A stretch of DNA of 64,000 nt from Streptomyces sp. CB01249. GTDB lineage: Bacteria > Actinomycetota > Actinomycetes > Streptomycetales > Streptomycetaceae. The stretch covers positions 1,272,801-1,336,800 of the forward strand of contig NZ_LISW01000001.1 of the NCBI RefSeq assembly GCF_001905735.1. Reading direction: 5' to 3'. Positions 8,645 through 17,374 of the stretch are shown one piece after another. Each line of letters starts with the position of its first letter. Position 1 is the stretch's first letter. The translations under genes were made by a program, and so were the position numbers. The notes below the pieces were generated by a model. That model did not search any database and was not told the origin of the DNA. It saw only the letters and a list, made by a program, of their open reading frames with translations.

Positions 8645-9647
8645 CGGCACCCTTCCTTCCGCGTGAGGTGATGAACAGGTAGACGGCCGTCACGACCAGC
8701 AGGAACAGCAGCAGCAGCACGGACATCGCGGAGCCGGTGCCGAAGTTCCAGGTGACGAACGAGGACTGGTAGATGTGGATCGAGATCAGGTCCGCGTTCT
8801 CCGGGGCGGCCTTCCCGAACAGCACGTACGGCGTGTTGAAGTCGTTGAACGTCCACAGGAAGAGGACGAGCACCAGGACCTGGTTGACCGGGCGCAGCGA
8901 GGGCAGCGTGATCTTGCGGATCTGCTGCCAGATGCCGGCGCCGTCGATCGAGGCGGCCTCGTACAGCTCGCGCGGGATGTTCTGGAGCCCGGCCATCACG
9001 ATCAGGAAGGCGAAGGGCCAGCCCTTCCAGACCGAGACGATGATCAGCGCGTAGATGCTGTTGTCGCCGATCAGCCAGAACGACGGCTGGTCGGTGATCC
9101 CGAGCTGGTCGTGGAGCACGTGGTTCACCAGGCCGTTGTCCCGCTGGAACATGAAGGCCCAGGTGATCACGGCCGCGTAGACCGGCAGGGCGTACGGGAC
9201 GAGGAAGATCGCCCGCAGGAAGCCCCTGCCGCGGAAGTTCTCCTGCAGCATGATCGCCGCCGCGACCCCGAACAGCCACGCCAGGCCGACGGCGAAGAAC
9301 GTGAAGACGCAGGTGACGAAGAACGAGTGGAGCAGTGCCTCGCCGATCGGGGCGTTGACGTCGACGGCGATCTTGTAGTTGTCGAAGCCACTCCAGGGCG
9401 CCCCGCCCCAGTTGTTGATGTAGAACTGCGTGAACTGGCGGAAGCTCATCACGATTCCGATGATCATCGGAATCACATGGACGAGGAGTTCGAGCAGGAC
9501 GGCCGGCAGGAGCAGGAGATAGGGCAGTCCGCCCTGGCGGATCCGGTCGGGGATGCGCGGCAGTCTCCTGCGCGCACCCCCGCTGCCCCGGCTCGTCACC
9601 CTGTCCGACTTTTCCGTCAGGCTGTCGGTGGTCACGGTGGCGGTCAT
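8637..9647 (-). CDS. Sugar ABC transporter permease, MalF/CebF type
   Basis: This is the first permease of the transporter, 336 residues. A cytoplasmic N-terminus of about 40 residues rich in Arg/Ser precedes the helix LPYLLLLPAVLLELLVHVIPM. Five further helices and the EAA loop (YEAASIDGAGIWQQIRKITLP) follow. It starts 10 nt after the binding-protein stop and overlaps the next permease. It forms the membrane channel with its neighbour. Sugar specificity is set by the binding lipoprotein and the associated GH1, so beta-glucosides are the best guess. Confidence 0.93.
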   Translation of the reverse strand: MTATVTTDSLTEKSDRVTSRGSGGARRRLPRIPDRIRQGGLPYLLLLPAVLLELLVHVIPMIIGIVMSFRQFTQFYINNWGGAPWSGFDNYKIAVDVNAPIGEALLHSFFVTCVFTFFAVGLAWLFGVAAAIMLQENFRGRGFLRAIFLVPYALPVYAAVITWAFMFQRDNGLVNHVLHDQLGITDQPSFWLIGDNSIYALIIVSVWKGWPFAFLIVMAGLQNIPRELYEAASIDGAGIWQQIRKITLPSLRPVNQVLVLVLFLWTFNDFNTPYVLFGKAAPENADLISIHIYQSSFVTWNFGTGSAMSVLLLLFLLVVTAVYLFITSRGRKGADA

Positions 9648-9657
9648 GAAGGGAGCC

Positions 9658-10971
9658 TTACTGCTGCATCGTCTGCTGGGCCTTTTCCAGGCGCGCCTTG
9701 ACGGATTCGGTGGTCACGGGGCGTCCGGCGGCCGCGTCGGCCCACAGCTCCTTGACCGCGGTGCCGACGGCGGTCTCGAACTGCGACTCGTTGGGGACCT
9801 GCGGCAGCGGGGCCGCGCTCTTGGCCAGCGTGTCGCGCAGGACCGCGAGGTCGGGCGCCGAGAACGCCTCGTCGGCCTGGGCGGTCTTGACCGGCGGGAT
9901 CGACCCGTAGGTCTTGTTGAGCAGCTTCTGCTCGTCGTCGCTCGTCATGAACTTCACGAACTTCTTGGCGCCGTCGATGTTCTTGGTGTTCTTGAACACC
10001 GCCATGTTGATGCCGGCGACCATGGAGTTGGTGTTCTTGCCCTGGCCGGGGGTGCCGGAGGCGACCGGGACGGGGGCGGCGCCCCAGTCCTCGGGCTTCA
10101 TGCCCTGCGAGGCGAAGGTCGAGGCGGCGGCCTGCCACAGCACCATCGCGGTCTTGCCCTTGGCGAAGTCCGTCAGGGACTGGTTCTGGGCGTACTCCGC
10201 GTTGCCCGGGGCGATGATCTTGTCCTTGGCCATGAAGTCGATGTACTGCTTCACGGCCGCGACCGCGCCGTCCGAGGTGAAGGTCGGCTTGCCGTCGGCG
10301 TCGAAGAAGTCGGCGCCGTGCTGCTGGCCCAGGACGAACGTCTGGTGGATGTTGTTGGAGAGGTTCGAGCCCTCGGCGCCCAGCCCCCACTTGCCGTCCT
10401 TGGAGAGCTTCTTGCCGTCCGCGACCAGCTCGTCCCAGGTGGCCGGGGGCTTCTCGATGCCGGCGTCGGCGAAGCTCTTCTTGTTGTAGTAGAGGGCGTA
10501 CGCGAGTGAGTACAGCGGGACGGCGGCGGGGTCCTGGCCCTCCGCACCGGCCGAGGCGACCGCCGAGTCGACGAACCGGTCACGGCCGCCGATCGCGTCG
10601 AAGTTCTCCTTGCTCCAGGGGAGCAGCGCGCCGGTGGCCTGGAGCGAGGCCGACCAGGTGTTGCCGATGTTCAGCACGTCCGGGCCCTGACCGGAGGTGG
10701 TGGCGGCGAGGATCCGGTTGAGCAGGTCGGCCCACGGCACGACCTCCAGCTTGACCTTGATGCCGGTCTGCTTCTCGAACTTCTTCAGCTCGGGCGTCAG
10801 GATCTTCTTGTCGGCCTCGATGCTGGGTCCCTGGTTGGAGGCCCAGTACGTGAGGGTCTTCGGCGAATCGTTGCTGCCGCCGCCCGAGGACGTACCGCCT
10901 CCGCAGCCGGTGACACCGGCGGCTATGGAGATCGCGAGGGTGACGGCTGCCGCGGCTCTGATGGTGCGCAT
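9658..10971 (-). CDS. Sugar ABC transporter substrate-binding lipoprotein (CebE-like)
   Basis: An extracytoplasmic sugar receptor of 437 residues. It has a lipoprotein signal with lipobox GVTGC (Cys about residue 23), a Gly/Ser linker, then a family 1 solute-binding fold with GIKVKLEVVPWADLLNRIL and GQGPDVLNIGNTW. It is the first gene of the operon reading leftward to two permeases and a GH1 beta-glucosidase. It diverges from a ROK regulator, which suggests local regulation. Cellobiose, gentiobiose or another beta-glucoside are all possible ligands. The sequence alone does not settle this. Confidence 0.93.
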   Translation of the reverse strand: MRTIRAAAAVTLAISIAAGVTGCGGGTSSGGGSNDSPKTLTYWASNQGPSIEADKKILTPELKKFEKQTGIKVKLEVVPWADLLNRILAATTSGQGPDVLNIGNTWSASLQATGALLPWSKENFDAIGGRDRFVDSAVASAGAEGQDPAAVPLYSLAYALYYNKKSFADAGIEKPPATWDELVADGKKLSKDGKWGLGAEGSNLSNNIHQTFVLGQQHGADFFDADGKPTFTSDGAVAAVKQYIDFMAKDKIIAPGNAEYAQNQSLTDFAKGKTAMVLWQAAASTFASQGMKPEDWGAAPVPVASGTPGQGKNTNSMVAGINMAVFKNTKNIDGAKKFVKFMTSDDEQKLLNKTYGSIPPVKTAQADEAFSAPDLAVLRDTLAKSAAPLPQVPNESQFETAVGTAVKELWADAAAGRPVTTESVKARLEKAQQTMQQ

Positions 10972-11030
10972 ACGGGATGGCCCCTTTCCGGGGAGGAAGG
11001 CTGTGTTCGAGAACCGAACGACCTTCAGGA

Positions 11031-11053
11031 CTTAATTTATGACGTGATTTAAG
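11031..11053. promoter_or_regulatory. Candidate ROK-regulator operator in the divergent promoter
   Basis: The AT-rich stretch CTTAA-N13-TTAAG (11031-11053) is an imperfect palindrome within the 145-bp gap between the binding-protein gene and the ROK gene. It is strikingly AT-rich for this genome, and ROK-family operators are typically AT-rich palindromes. It would allow one regulator to control both directions. Confidence 0.5.
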
Positions 11054-11116
11054 AGGTGAGAGAAGGTCGCGTCAAGTCCCGGGGTCGCGGTATGTTTCCG
11101 CCAGGGAAGGAGCCAC

Positions 11117-12463
11117 ATGGCTGAGCGCAACAGACGGACCGTGCGTGACCTGCGACGCGGCAACCGGTCGCGGGTATTGCAACGGTTGTATTTCGACGGC
11201 CCGCTGAGCCGCCAGGAGCTCGGTCCGGCGACCGGGCTGAGTTCGGGTTCCATCAGCAACGTCGTCGCGGAGCTCTCCGCGGAGAACCTCCTGGAGGAGG
11301 CCGGGGTCGTGGACTCCGACGGCGGCCGCCCCCGCACCCTGCTGCGCGTCGCCCCCGGCGGCGGCCTCCTCATCGGCATCGACATCGGTGAGACTCGGAT
11401 CAGGGTGGAGCTCTTCGACCTCTCCCTGACCGAACTCGCCCGCACCGAGCGGCTGCTCGCCCAGCACGGCTACGACGTGGACCGCATCGTCGGCCATGTC
11501 CGCAGCGGCGTCGCCGACGTGCTGCGGGACGCCGGCGCCGACCCGCACCGGCTGCTCGGCATCGGGATCGGCGTCCCCGGCATCATCGAGCGCCACGCGC
11601 CTGACGGCTCCGTCGGCGACGTGGGCTCCGTCGTGCACGGCCAGACCATCGACTGGAGCGCCGTCCCCTTCGAGCGGCTGCTCCGGGACGCCGTGCGGGT
11701 GCCGCCCGAGGTCCCGTTCTTCATCGACAACGGCGCCAAGACGCTCGGCCAGGCCGAGATGTGGTTCGGCGGCGGGCGGGGCGCGGGGGCCTCCGCGATA
11801 GCGCTCATCGGTTCCGGCGTCGGCGCCTGCGTCAACCACGGCGGACTCCTGGACGAGGACCGCAGCAGCCAGGCCCTGGAGTGGGGCCACAGCACCGTGC
11901 AGCTGCGCGGCCGGAGGTGCCGCTGCGGCTCGATCGGCTGCCTGGAGGCCTACGCGGGTGCCGAGGCGATGCGCGAGCGCTGGCACGAGGCGGGCGGCCC
12001 GCTGCCCGCCGACGCCGACGACGAGACCGCGCTCGCCGCGCTCCTCGGCGCCGCCTACCCGCCCCCCGGGGTCGAGCCGGACCCGGTCGCGGTCGCGCTC
12101 CTGGACGAGACCGCCGAGTGCCTGGGCGCCGCGCTGGGCGACCTGATCAACCTCTTCCTGCCCGAGCGCATCCTGCTCGGCGGCTGGGCGGGCCTCCTCA
12201 TCGGCCCGCACCTGCTGCCCGACATCCGGCGGTACGCCCAGGAGTACGCGCTGAAGCACGCCGCGGCCCGGACCACCATCGAGATGGGCCGCCTCGGCCC
12301 GGACGCGGTCACGGTCGGCGCGGCGACCCTGCCCCTGGCCGACTTCCTGGCGCGCGGCGGCAGCCGCCCCGCACCGGCGACCCGGCCCGGCCCCACGTCA
12401 CCGGCGGCGCTCCGGACCCCGGCGGACGCCGTACGCAGCAGGGAACGGCCCCGGACGGGGTGA
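11117..12463 (+). CDS. ROK-family transcriptional regulator (NagC/XylR type, Rok7B7-like)
   Basis: A sugar-responsive repressor of 448 residues. The N-terminal winged helix includes LSRQELGPATGLSSGSISNVV. The ROK sugar-kinase-like domain follows with IGIDIGETRIRVEL, the zinc site CRCGSIGCLEAYAG and a C-terminal Pro/Arg-rich tail. GGAAGGAG lies just before the ATG. It is divergent from the sugar ABC/GH1 operon. In S. coelicolor the ROK regulator Rok7B7 likewise borders a sugar ABC operon, which fits orthology, but the xylFGH genes found there on the other side are absent here. It converges on a LacI regulator gene. Confidence 0.92.
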   Translation: MAERNRRTVRDLRRGNRSRVLQRLYFDGPLSRQELGPATGLSSGSISNVVAELSAENLLEEAGVVDSDGGRPRTLLRVAPGGGLLIGIDIGETRIRVELFDLSLTELARTERLLAQHGYDVDRIVGHVRSGVADVLRDAGADPHRLLGIGIGVPGIIERHAPDGSVGDVGSVVHGQTIDWSAVPFERLLRDAVRVPPEVPFFIDNGAKTLGQAEMWFGGGRGAGASAIALIGSGVGACVNHGGLLDEDRSSQALEWGHSTVQLRGRRCRCGSIGCLEAYAGAEAMRERWHEAGGPLPADADDETALAALLGAAYPPPGVEPDPVAVALLDETAECLGAALGDLINLFLPERILLGGWAGLLIGPHLLPDIRRYAQEYALKHAAARTTIEMGRLGPDAVTVGAATLPLADFLARGGSRPAPATRPGPTSPAALRTPADAVRSRERPRTG

Positions 12464-12488
12464 GCGGGGCTCTCCGGCCGGGCAGGCC

Positions 12489-13586
12489 CTACGCCGAGTC
12501 CCGCACCACCAGCGACGGTTCGAAGATCACGGACGTCGCTGCGCCCTCCGGCTTGCCCAGCCGCTCGATCAGCAGCCGGGCCATCTCGGCGGCCATCGCC
12601 TCCACCGGCTGGCGGATCGTGGTCAGCGGCGGGCGGCAGGCCAGGGCCGCGCTGCTGTCGTCGAAGCCGATCACCGCGACGTCCTCCGGGACCCGCTTGC
12701 CGCGCTCACGCAGGACGTGGCAGGCGCCCGTGGCCATCAGGTCGTTGGCCGCGAACACCCCGTCCAGGTCCGGATGTTCGACGAGCAGCCGCTCCATCGC
12801 GGTCTCGCCGCTCTCCTGGGTGAACCGCCCCTCGGCGATCGCGATGTAGGGGTGCCCGTTCTGCGTCATCGCGTCCCGGAAGCCGGCCAGCCGCTCCTGC
12901 ACCGCGGGCACGTCGAGGGGGCCGGTGATGGTCGCGATCCGGCGGCAGCCCCGGGCCAGCAGATGCTCGGCGGCCAGCCGCGCGCCGTCCTGATGGGCGA
13001 CGTCGACGTAGCTGATCCGGGCCGCCCGCGCCGGGCGCGCGTACAGCACGGCGGGCAGCCCCGCGTCCGTCAGCATGCCCGGCAGCGGGTCCTCCGCGTG
13101 CGTCGAGACGACCAGCGCGCCGTCCGCGCTGCCCTGGCGCAGGAACGCCACCACGTCCTCCCGCGCCCGCGACGTCTCGGCGAACATCAGCACCGGGTGC
13201 ATCCCGCGCGGCCGCAGATAGTTGACGACTCCGGTTACCACCCGCCCGAAGAACGGGTCGGCGAAGACCTGCCCGGTGAACGAGGCCCCCTCGCCCCCGT
13301 CCGCCTCGTCCACCGGCGCGTCCTCCTCCGTCTGCGTCTCCGGCTCGACGCCCGCGCCGGACACCACCAGCGCGATGGCGTCGGTGCGCCGGGTCACGAG
13401 CGAGCGCGCCGCGCGGTTGGGCGCGTAGCCGGTGGAGGCGACCGCGCGGCGCACCGCCTCCTGGATCACCGGGTCGACATTCCGTACGCCGTTGATCACC
13501 CGGGAGACGGTGGCGCGGGAGACACCGGCCGCCCTCGCCACGTCCTCAAGGGTGGGTGTTCCGGCCGGTCGCAGATCATCCGTCAT
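12489..13586 (-). CDS. LacI-family regulator of the GH3 locus, with an acidic insert
   Basis: A 365-residue repressor. The HTH is TLEDVARAAGVSRATVSRV (about residues 11-29), followed by a ligand domain ending in FEPSLVVRDSA. Residues about 78-102 form an unusual acidic, probably disordered insert (including ETQTEEDAPVDEADGGEGAS) between the hinge and the first core strand region. The gene starts 8 nt after the GH3 stop, so the two form an operon. A palindrome GGAGAGCGCTCTCC lies just upstream, inside the GH3 coding end, and a second copy precedes GH3. Autoregulation together with GH3 is therefore likely. Ligand unknown, probably a beta-glucoside or glucose. Confidence 0.93.
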   Translation of the reverse strand: MTDDLRPAGTPTLEDVARAAGVSRATVSRVINGVRNVDPVIQEAVRRAVASTGYAPNRAARSLVTRRTDAIALVVSGAGVEPETQTEEDAPVDEADGGEGASFTGQVFADPFFGRVVTGVVNYLRPRGMHPVLMFAETSRAREDVVAFLRQGSADGALVVSTHAEDPLPGMLTDAGLPAVLYARPARAARISYVDVAHQDGARLAAEHLLARGCRRIATITGPLDVPAVQERLAGFRDAMTQNGHPYIAIAEGRFTQESGETAMERLLVEHPDLDGVFAANDLMATGACHVLRERGKRVPEDVAVIGFDDSSAALACRPPLTTIRQPVEAMAAEMARLLIERLGKPEGAATSVIFEPSLVVRDSA

Positions 13587-13594
13587 GAGCGCAT

Positions 13595-16105
13595 TTATAG
13601 CATCAGCGGAGAGCGCTCTCCATCGTGCTCCGAACCGTTACCGGATCCTTTCCCGGCCGAGTCCGCACCCGGCCCGGCCACGATCAGCGCGGTGAGCGGC
13701 AGATCGCCCGCCGAACGGCCCCCGAGCAGCGTGAACGCACCCGCCTCCGTCTCCCAGCCGCGCCCCCCGGGCGACCAGTGCGCCAGCGCCCGCCCGTCCA
13801 CCCGGACCACCGCGACCGCGCTCTGCCCGGGCTCCGCCACGACCGCCGCGTAACCGATGAGCTTGCGCACCGGCCGCTCCACTGCGGACCCGCTCCGCGC
13901 CAGGTACACCTGCACCACCTCGCGGCCGCGCCGCCGCCCGGTGTTCCGCACCCGCACCCGTACGTCGAAGGGCTCCCCGGCCGGCACCTCCGCCGGGGCC
14001 GTCAGCTCCTCGTACGCCCAGCCGGTGTAGCCGAGCCCGTGGCCGAACCAGTACGCCGGAGCGGCCCCCGACCGCAGCCAGGCCCGGTAGCCGATGTGCG
14101 GGCCCTCCGCGTAGTGCAGCCGCCCGTCGCCGTCGGGCGCGGTCCCGAGCACCGGTACGTCGGCCTGGGCGGCGGCCCAGGTGGTCGGCAGCCGGCCGCC
14201 GGGCTCGGCGTGCCCGAACAGCACGTCGGCCAGCCCGTCCCCGGCCTCCTGGCCCGGGAACCAGGTGAGCAGCAGCGCGGGCACCCGGGTGTGCCAGGGC
14301 AGGGCGATCGGGCCGCCCGCGTTGACCACGACGACGGTGCGCGGGTTGGCCCGCACCACCGCCCGCACCAGCGCGTCCTGGCCCTCCGGCAGGTCCAGGT
14401 TCTCCCGGTCGTGGCCCTCGGACTCGCTCTGTTCCGTCGTGCCCACGACCACCACCGCCACGTCGGCGGCGCGTGCGGCGGCGACCGCTTCGGCGAGCGC
14501 GGTCTCCGCGTCACCGGCGGGCGGGGCGGCGGCGAGGATCGTCGCGACCCCCGATCCCGGGGCGAGCGAGCGGAGCGCGACGACCTCCACCTCGCGGCCC
14601 GCCGTCAGTTCCACGCGGGCGGTGCGGAGCGGTGGGGCGACGTGCACCCGGGTCGGGTCGTCGCTGTCCAGCGGGAAGGTGCCGGACAGCACCTCGTGCC
14701 CGTCGACGGAGAGCGAGATGTCGCCCCAGCCGCCCACCGCCCAGGTCCAGGTGCCGCCCTCGGCCGGCCGGTAGAGCGCCCGGATCTCGACGAACGCCGC
14801 GTCCCCCGCGGGCGCCGAAGGCTCCACGATCCGCCCGGACAGCCGGTGCTCCGCGTGGAGTTCGGCCCCGTCCGCGTCGAGCAGCCGCACGAGCACCCCG
14901 GGTTCGCCGTCGCGCGGATCGCGGGCCCGGTCGCGGCCGAGCGGTTCGGGCCGTCCGGACGGGGGAAGACCCGGCCGGTACGTCACCGCCGCCACCCCGT
15001 CGAGCTCCCGCTCGATCCCGGCCAGCGGAGTCACCACGTGTGCGGGGAACACCTCCGCGCTGCCGCCGCCCTGGATGCGTACGGCGGTGGCGTGCGGCCC
15101 GATCACGGCCACGGACTTCAGCGCCGACGCGTCGAGCGGCAGCAGCCCGTCCTCGTTGCGCAGCAGCACCGCACCGGCGGACACGGCACGGCGCAGCAGG
15201 GCGCGCCCGGCCTCCGGAGCCGTCGCGGGCCTGCGCGCCGGGCGGTCCGGGCCGAGCGCGTCCACCCGGCGGGCCAGCCGCAGCAGCCTGCGTACCTTGT
15301 CGTCCACGGCGTCGGCGGGGACCAGGCCCGCTTCGAGCGCCGCGAGGAGACCGGCCGCCCAGGGGCTGTCCGGGCCGGGCATCGCCAGGTCCTGTCCGGA
15401 GCGCGCGGCGTCGAGGAGGGTCCGTACGCCGCCCCAGTCGGAGACCACGAGACCGTCGAAGCCCCAGTCGTCCTTGAGCGGGTGCTCCAGGAGCGGTGAG
15501 GCGGACATGGTGACGCCGTCGACCTTGTTGTACGCGGACATCACGGCCCAGACCCCGGCCGCGACGGCTTCCTCGAACGGGGCGAGATACACCTCGCGCA
15601 GGGTGCGTTCATCGATCCGGACGTCGACGGTCAGCCGGTCCGTCTCGGCGTCGTTGCCGACGAAGTGCTTCGCGGTGGCGGCCACTCCGCCCGACTGGAT
15701 GCCCCGGATCAGCGCCACGCCGGTGCGGCCGGTGAGCAGCGGGTCCTCTGAGAAGCACTCGAAGTGCCGCCCGCCCAGCGGGGAACGGTGCAGGTTGAGG
15801 GTGGGGGCCAGGAGGACATCGACGCTCTTGCGCCTCGCCTCGGAGGCGAGCAGCGCACCGAGGTCCGTCAGCAGTCGCTCGTCCCAGGAGGCGGCGAGCG
15901 CGGTGGGGGAGGGGAGGACGAGTGAGGTCTCGCGCTCGTCCCAGGTCTCGCCCCGGACACCGGCCGGGCCGTCGGAGAGGGTGAGCGCGCGCAGCCCGGC
16001 GGCCGGTTCGGCATACGTGCGCCAGGTGCTGGCGCCGGTGAGCAGACGAACCTTCTGTGCCGCGTCCAGCTTGTCGAGCAGCGGTTCGGTCTCTTCGTCC
16101 GTCAT
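13595..16105 (-). CDS. GH3 beta-glucosidase with PA14 insert and Fn3-like tail
   Basis: An intracellular (no signal peptide) exo-acting glycosidase of 836 residues. The GH3 N-terminal barrel carries the nucleophile Asp in LVVSDWGG. The second alpha/beta domain is interrupted by a PA14-type beta-barrel (about residues 400-540, containing EIRALYRPAEGGTWTW). A fibronectin-III-like domain ends the protein (REVVQVYLARSGSAVERPVRKL). The ATG at 16105 is chosen because GGAG lies 10 nt upstream. The longer frame start has no support. PA14-GH3 enzymes often act on small beta-glucosides. It is cotranscribed with the following LacI gene, and an operator palindrome sits 42 bp upstream. Confidence 0.93.
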   Translation of the reverse strand: MTDEETEPLLDKLDAAQKVRLLTGASTWRTYAEPAAGLRALTLSDGPAGVRGETWDERETSLVLPSPTALAASWDERLLTDLGALLASEARRKSVDVLLAPTLNLHRSPLGGRHFECFSEDPLLTGRTGVALIRGIQSGGVAATAKHFVGNDAETDRLTVDVRIDERTLREVYLAPFEEAVAAGVWAVMSAYNKVDGVTMSASPLLEHPLKDDWGFDGLVVSDWGGVRTLLDAARSGQDLAMPGPDSPWAAGLLAALEAGLVPADAVDDKVRRLLRLARRVDALGPDRPARRPATAPEAGRALLRRAVSAGAVLLRNEDGLLPLDASALKSVAVIGPHATAVRIQGGGSAEVFPAHVVTPLAGIERELDGVAAVTYRPGLPPSGRPEPLGRDRARDPRDGEPGVLVRLLDADGAELHAEHRLSGRIVEPSAPAGDAAFVEIRALYRPAEGGTWTWAVGGWGDISLSVDGHEVLSGTFPLDSDDPTRVHVAPPLRTARVELTAGREVEVVALRSLAPGSGVATILAAAPPAGDAETALAEAVAAARAADVAVVVVGTTEQSESEGHDRENLDLPEGQDALVRAVVRANPRTVVVVNAGGPIALPWHTRVPALLLTWFPGQEAGDGLADVLFGHAEPGGRLPTTWAAAQADVPVLGTAPDGDGRLHYAEGPHIGYRAWLRSGAAPAYWFGHGLGYTGWAYEELTAPAEVPAGEPFDVRVRVRNTGRRRGREVVQVYLARSGSAVERPVRKLIGYAAVVAEPGQSAVAVVRVDGRALAHWSPGGRGWETEAGAFTLLGGRSAGDLPLTALIVAGPGADSAGKGSGNGSEHDGERSPLML
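13608..13621. promoter_or_regulatory. LacI-type operator embedded in the 3' end of the GH3 gene
   Basis: The perfect 14-bp palindrome GGAGAGCGCTCTCC lies 22 bp before the LacI start and encodes part of the last GH3 residues (GERSP). It is identical to the copy before GH3, so regulator binding here could add an internal control point for the LacI gene or act as a roadblock. Confidence 0.75.
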
Positions 16106-16146
16106 GGCGGCCATGCTCCTTCGTGCACCGCGCTCCCACGGATATC

Positions 16147-16160
16147 GGAGAGCGCTCTCC
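16147..16160. promoter_or_regulatory. LacI-type operator upstream of the GH3 gene
   Basis: A perfect palindrome GGAGAGCGCTCTCC sits 42 bp before the GH3 start. A leftward TTGACA (16204-16199 on the minus strand) lies upstream. The box differs from the CebR consensus by an inner A/T pair, consistent with a different LacI paralogue binding it. Confidence 0.78.
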
Positions 16161-16287
16161 CAGCAGTCGCGCCCAGCGTCCCCGCTCGCCGCCGACCGTG
16201 TCAATGGGGGCCCGGGGCAGGCCTGTTCGGGCTCCCGGCCCAGGGACGGGGCTTACGATGCCCCCGGTCCTTGTTCTGGGGGGAAAC

Positions 16288-17253
16288 ATGAGAGCCATAC
16301 GCGTCACGGGCGTCCTCGCCCTCGTCGTACTTCTGGCCGGGTGCGGCGGCAGCGGTCCCGGTCCGGAGCCGAGCCCGTCCGCCTCGCCGCCCGTGGGCGT
16401 CCGGCTGGAGACCATCGGCACGCCGGGGGACACCCGCCTCGGCCTGGCGATGCACCTCGACAACGAGGGGCCCACCCGCCCCGGAGTCCGCGTACGGGTC
16501 CACATCGGAGCCGCCCGGGCCGGCGATCCCCTTCCGGAGCTGGAGGAGAGGTCCGACGCGGGGTGGAAGGTCATCGCGCTCACCGCCGACCGGGACAAGC
16601 GCGGCTGGACCGGCACGTTCCGGACGAGCATGCCGAAGGGTGGCCTGCTCGGCTTCCTGGACGTCACCCCGCACGCCGGCCCCCGGGTCGAGGGCGATGA
16701 ACTCCCGGTGGACGTCACCCTGTCCGACGGTTCCAGGACCCTCGCGCGCGGGCACGCGTCGGTGCGCCCGGCCACCCTGTCGCTCGACCACGCCGCCGTG
16801 GACGAGCCCGCCGCGCTGGGACACGGGCGCTGGACCGAGGTGACGTACACCGTCGTCAACCACTCCCACAGCGGCTACCCGCAGGCCCAGGTTCAGGCCG
16901 AATTCGGCGCCTGTGAGGCGGGGCCGGACAATCCGCTCGAAGGGGTCGGCTGCTCCGGCTCGCGGCGCCATGCCGTGACCACCCGCCTGCGCACCCAGTG
17001 GTACGACGACGGCCGCTGGCAGGACGTCTCCGCGCCGGACGACGGCACCCTGCTCGCCGAGACGTTCACCCTGCCGCTGGGGGAACTGCCCGCGGACTCC
17101 AAGCGGAAGGTCCGGCTCAGGTTCGCCGGAACCGGGGACCTCGACGGGAAGGACCGTCTGCTCACGATCACGTCGCGGGTCAACGGTCAGGCCGTCGGCG
17201 CGTCGGAACGCTCCCTGGGCACCGGGTGGCCGCTGACCTTCGCCCTCCGCTGA
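16288..17253 (+). CDS. Predicted secreted lipoprotein of unknown function
   Basis: 321 residues. A short signal ends in a lipobox (VVLLAGCGGS, Cys about residue 19), followed by a Pro/Ser linker and what look like two Ig-like beta domains. The second domain has paired cysteines (EFGACEAG...GVGCSGS). The upstream in-frame extension is rejected because the signal peptide starts exactly at ATG 16288, with a G-rich ribosome site before it. I do not recognise the family. The position between GH3 and a cell-wall hydrolase gives no strong hint. The protein probably sits on the outer face of the membrane. Confidence 0.8.
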   Translation: MRAIRVTGVLALVVLLAGCGGSGPGPEPSPSASPPVGVRLETIGTPGDTRLGLAMHLDNEGPTRPGVRVRVHIGAARAGDPLPELEERSDAGWKVIALTADRDKRGWTGTFRTSMPKGGLLGFLDVTPHAGPRVEGDELPVDVTLSDGSRTLARGHASVRPATLSLDHAAVDEPAALGHGRWTEVTYTVVNHSHSGYPQAQVQAEFGACEAGPDNPLEGVGCSGSRRHAVTTRLRTQWYDDGRWQDVSAPDDGTLLAETFTLPLGELPADSKRKVRLRFAGTGDLDGKDRLLTITSRVNGQAVGASERSLGTGWPLTFALR

Positions 17254-17374
17254 CCGCCCCGCACCCGTGCGGCGCGACGATGGCCGAAACGTACCGTGGT
17301 CTTGTCATCACCCGCTGTCTGCCCATAAGTTGACCGCTTGCGACATGTCCTACAGCCAGTGGGGGAGCCAAGTC

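Noticed and set aside
17254..17374. Cyclic-di-AMP (ydaO) riboswitch before the Rpf-M23 gene
   Set aside because: The gap is only about 120 bp and I could not find the conserved ydaO core segments.
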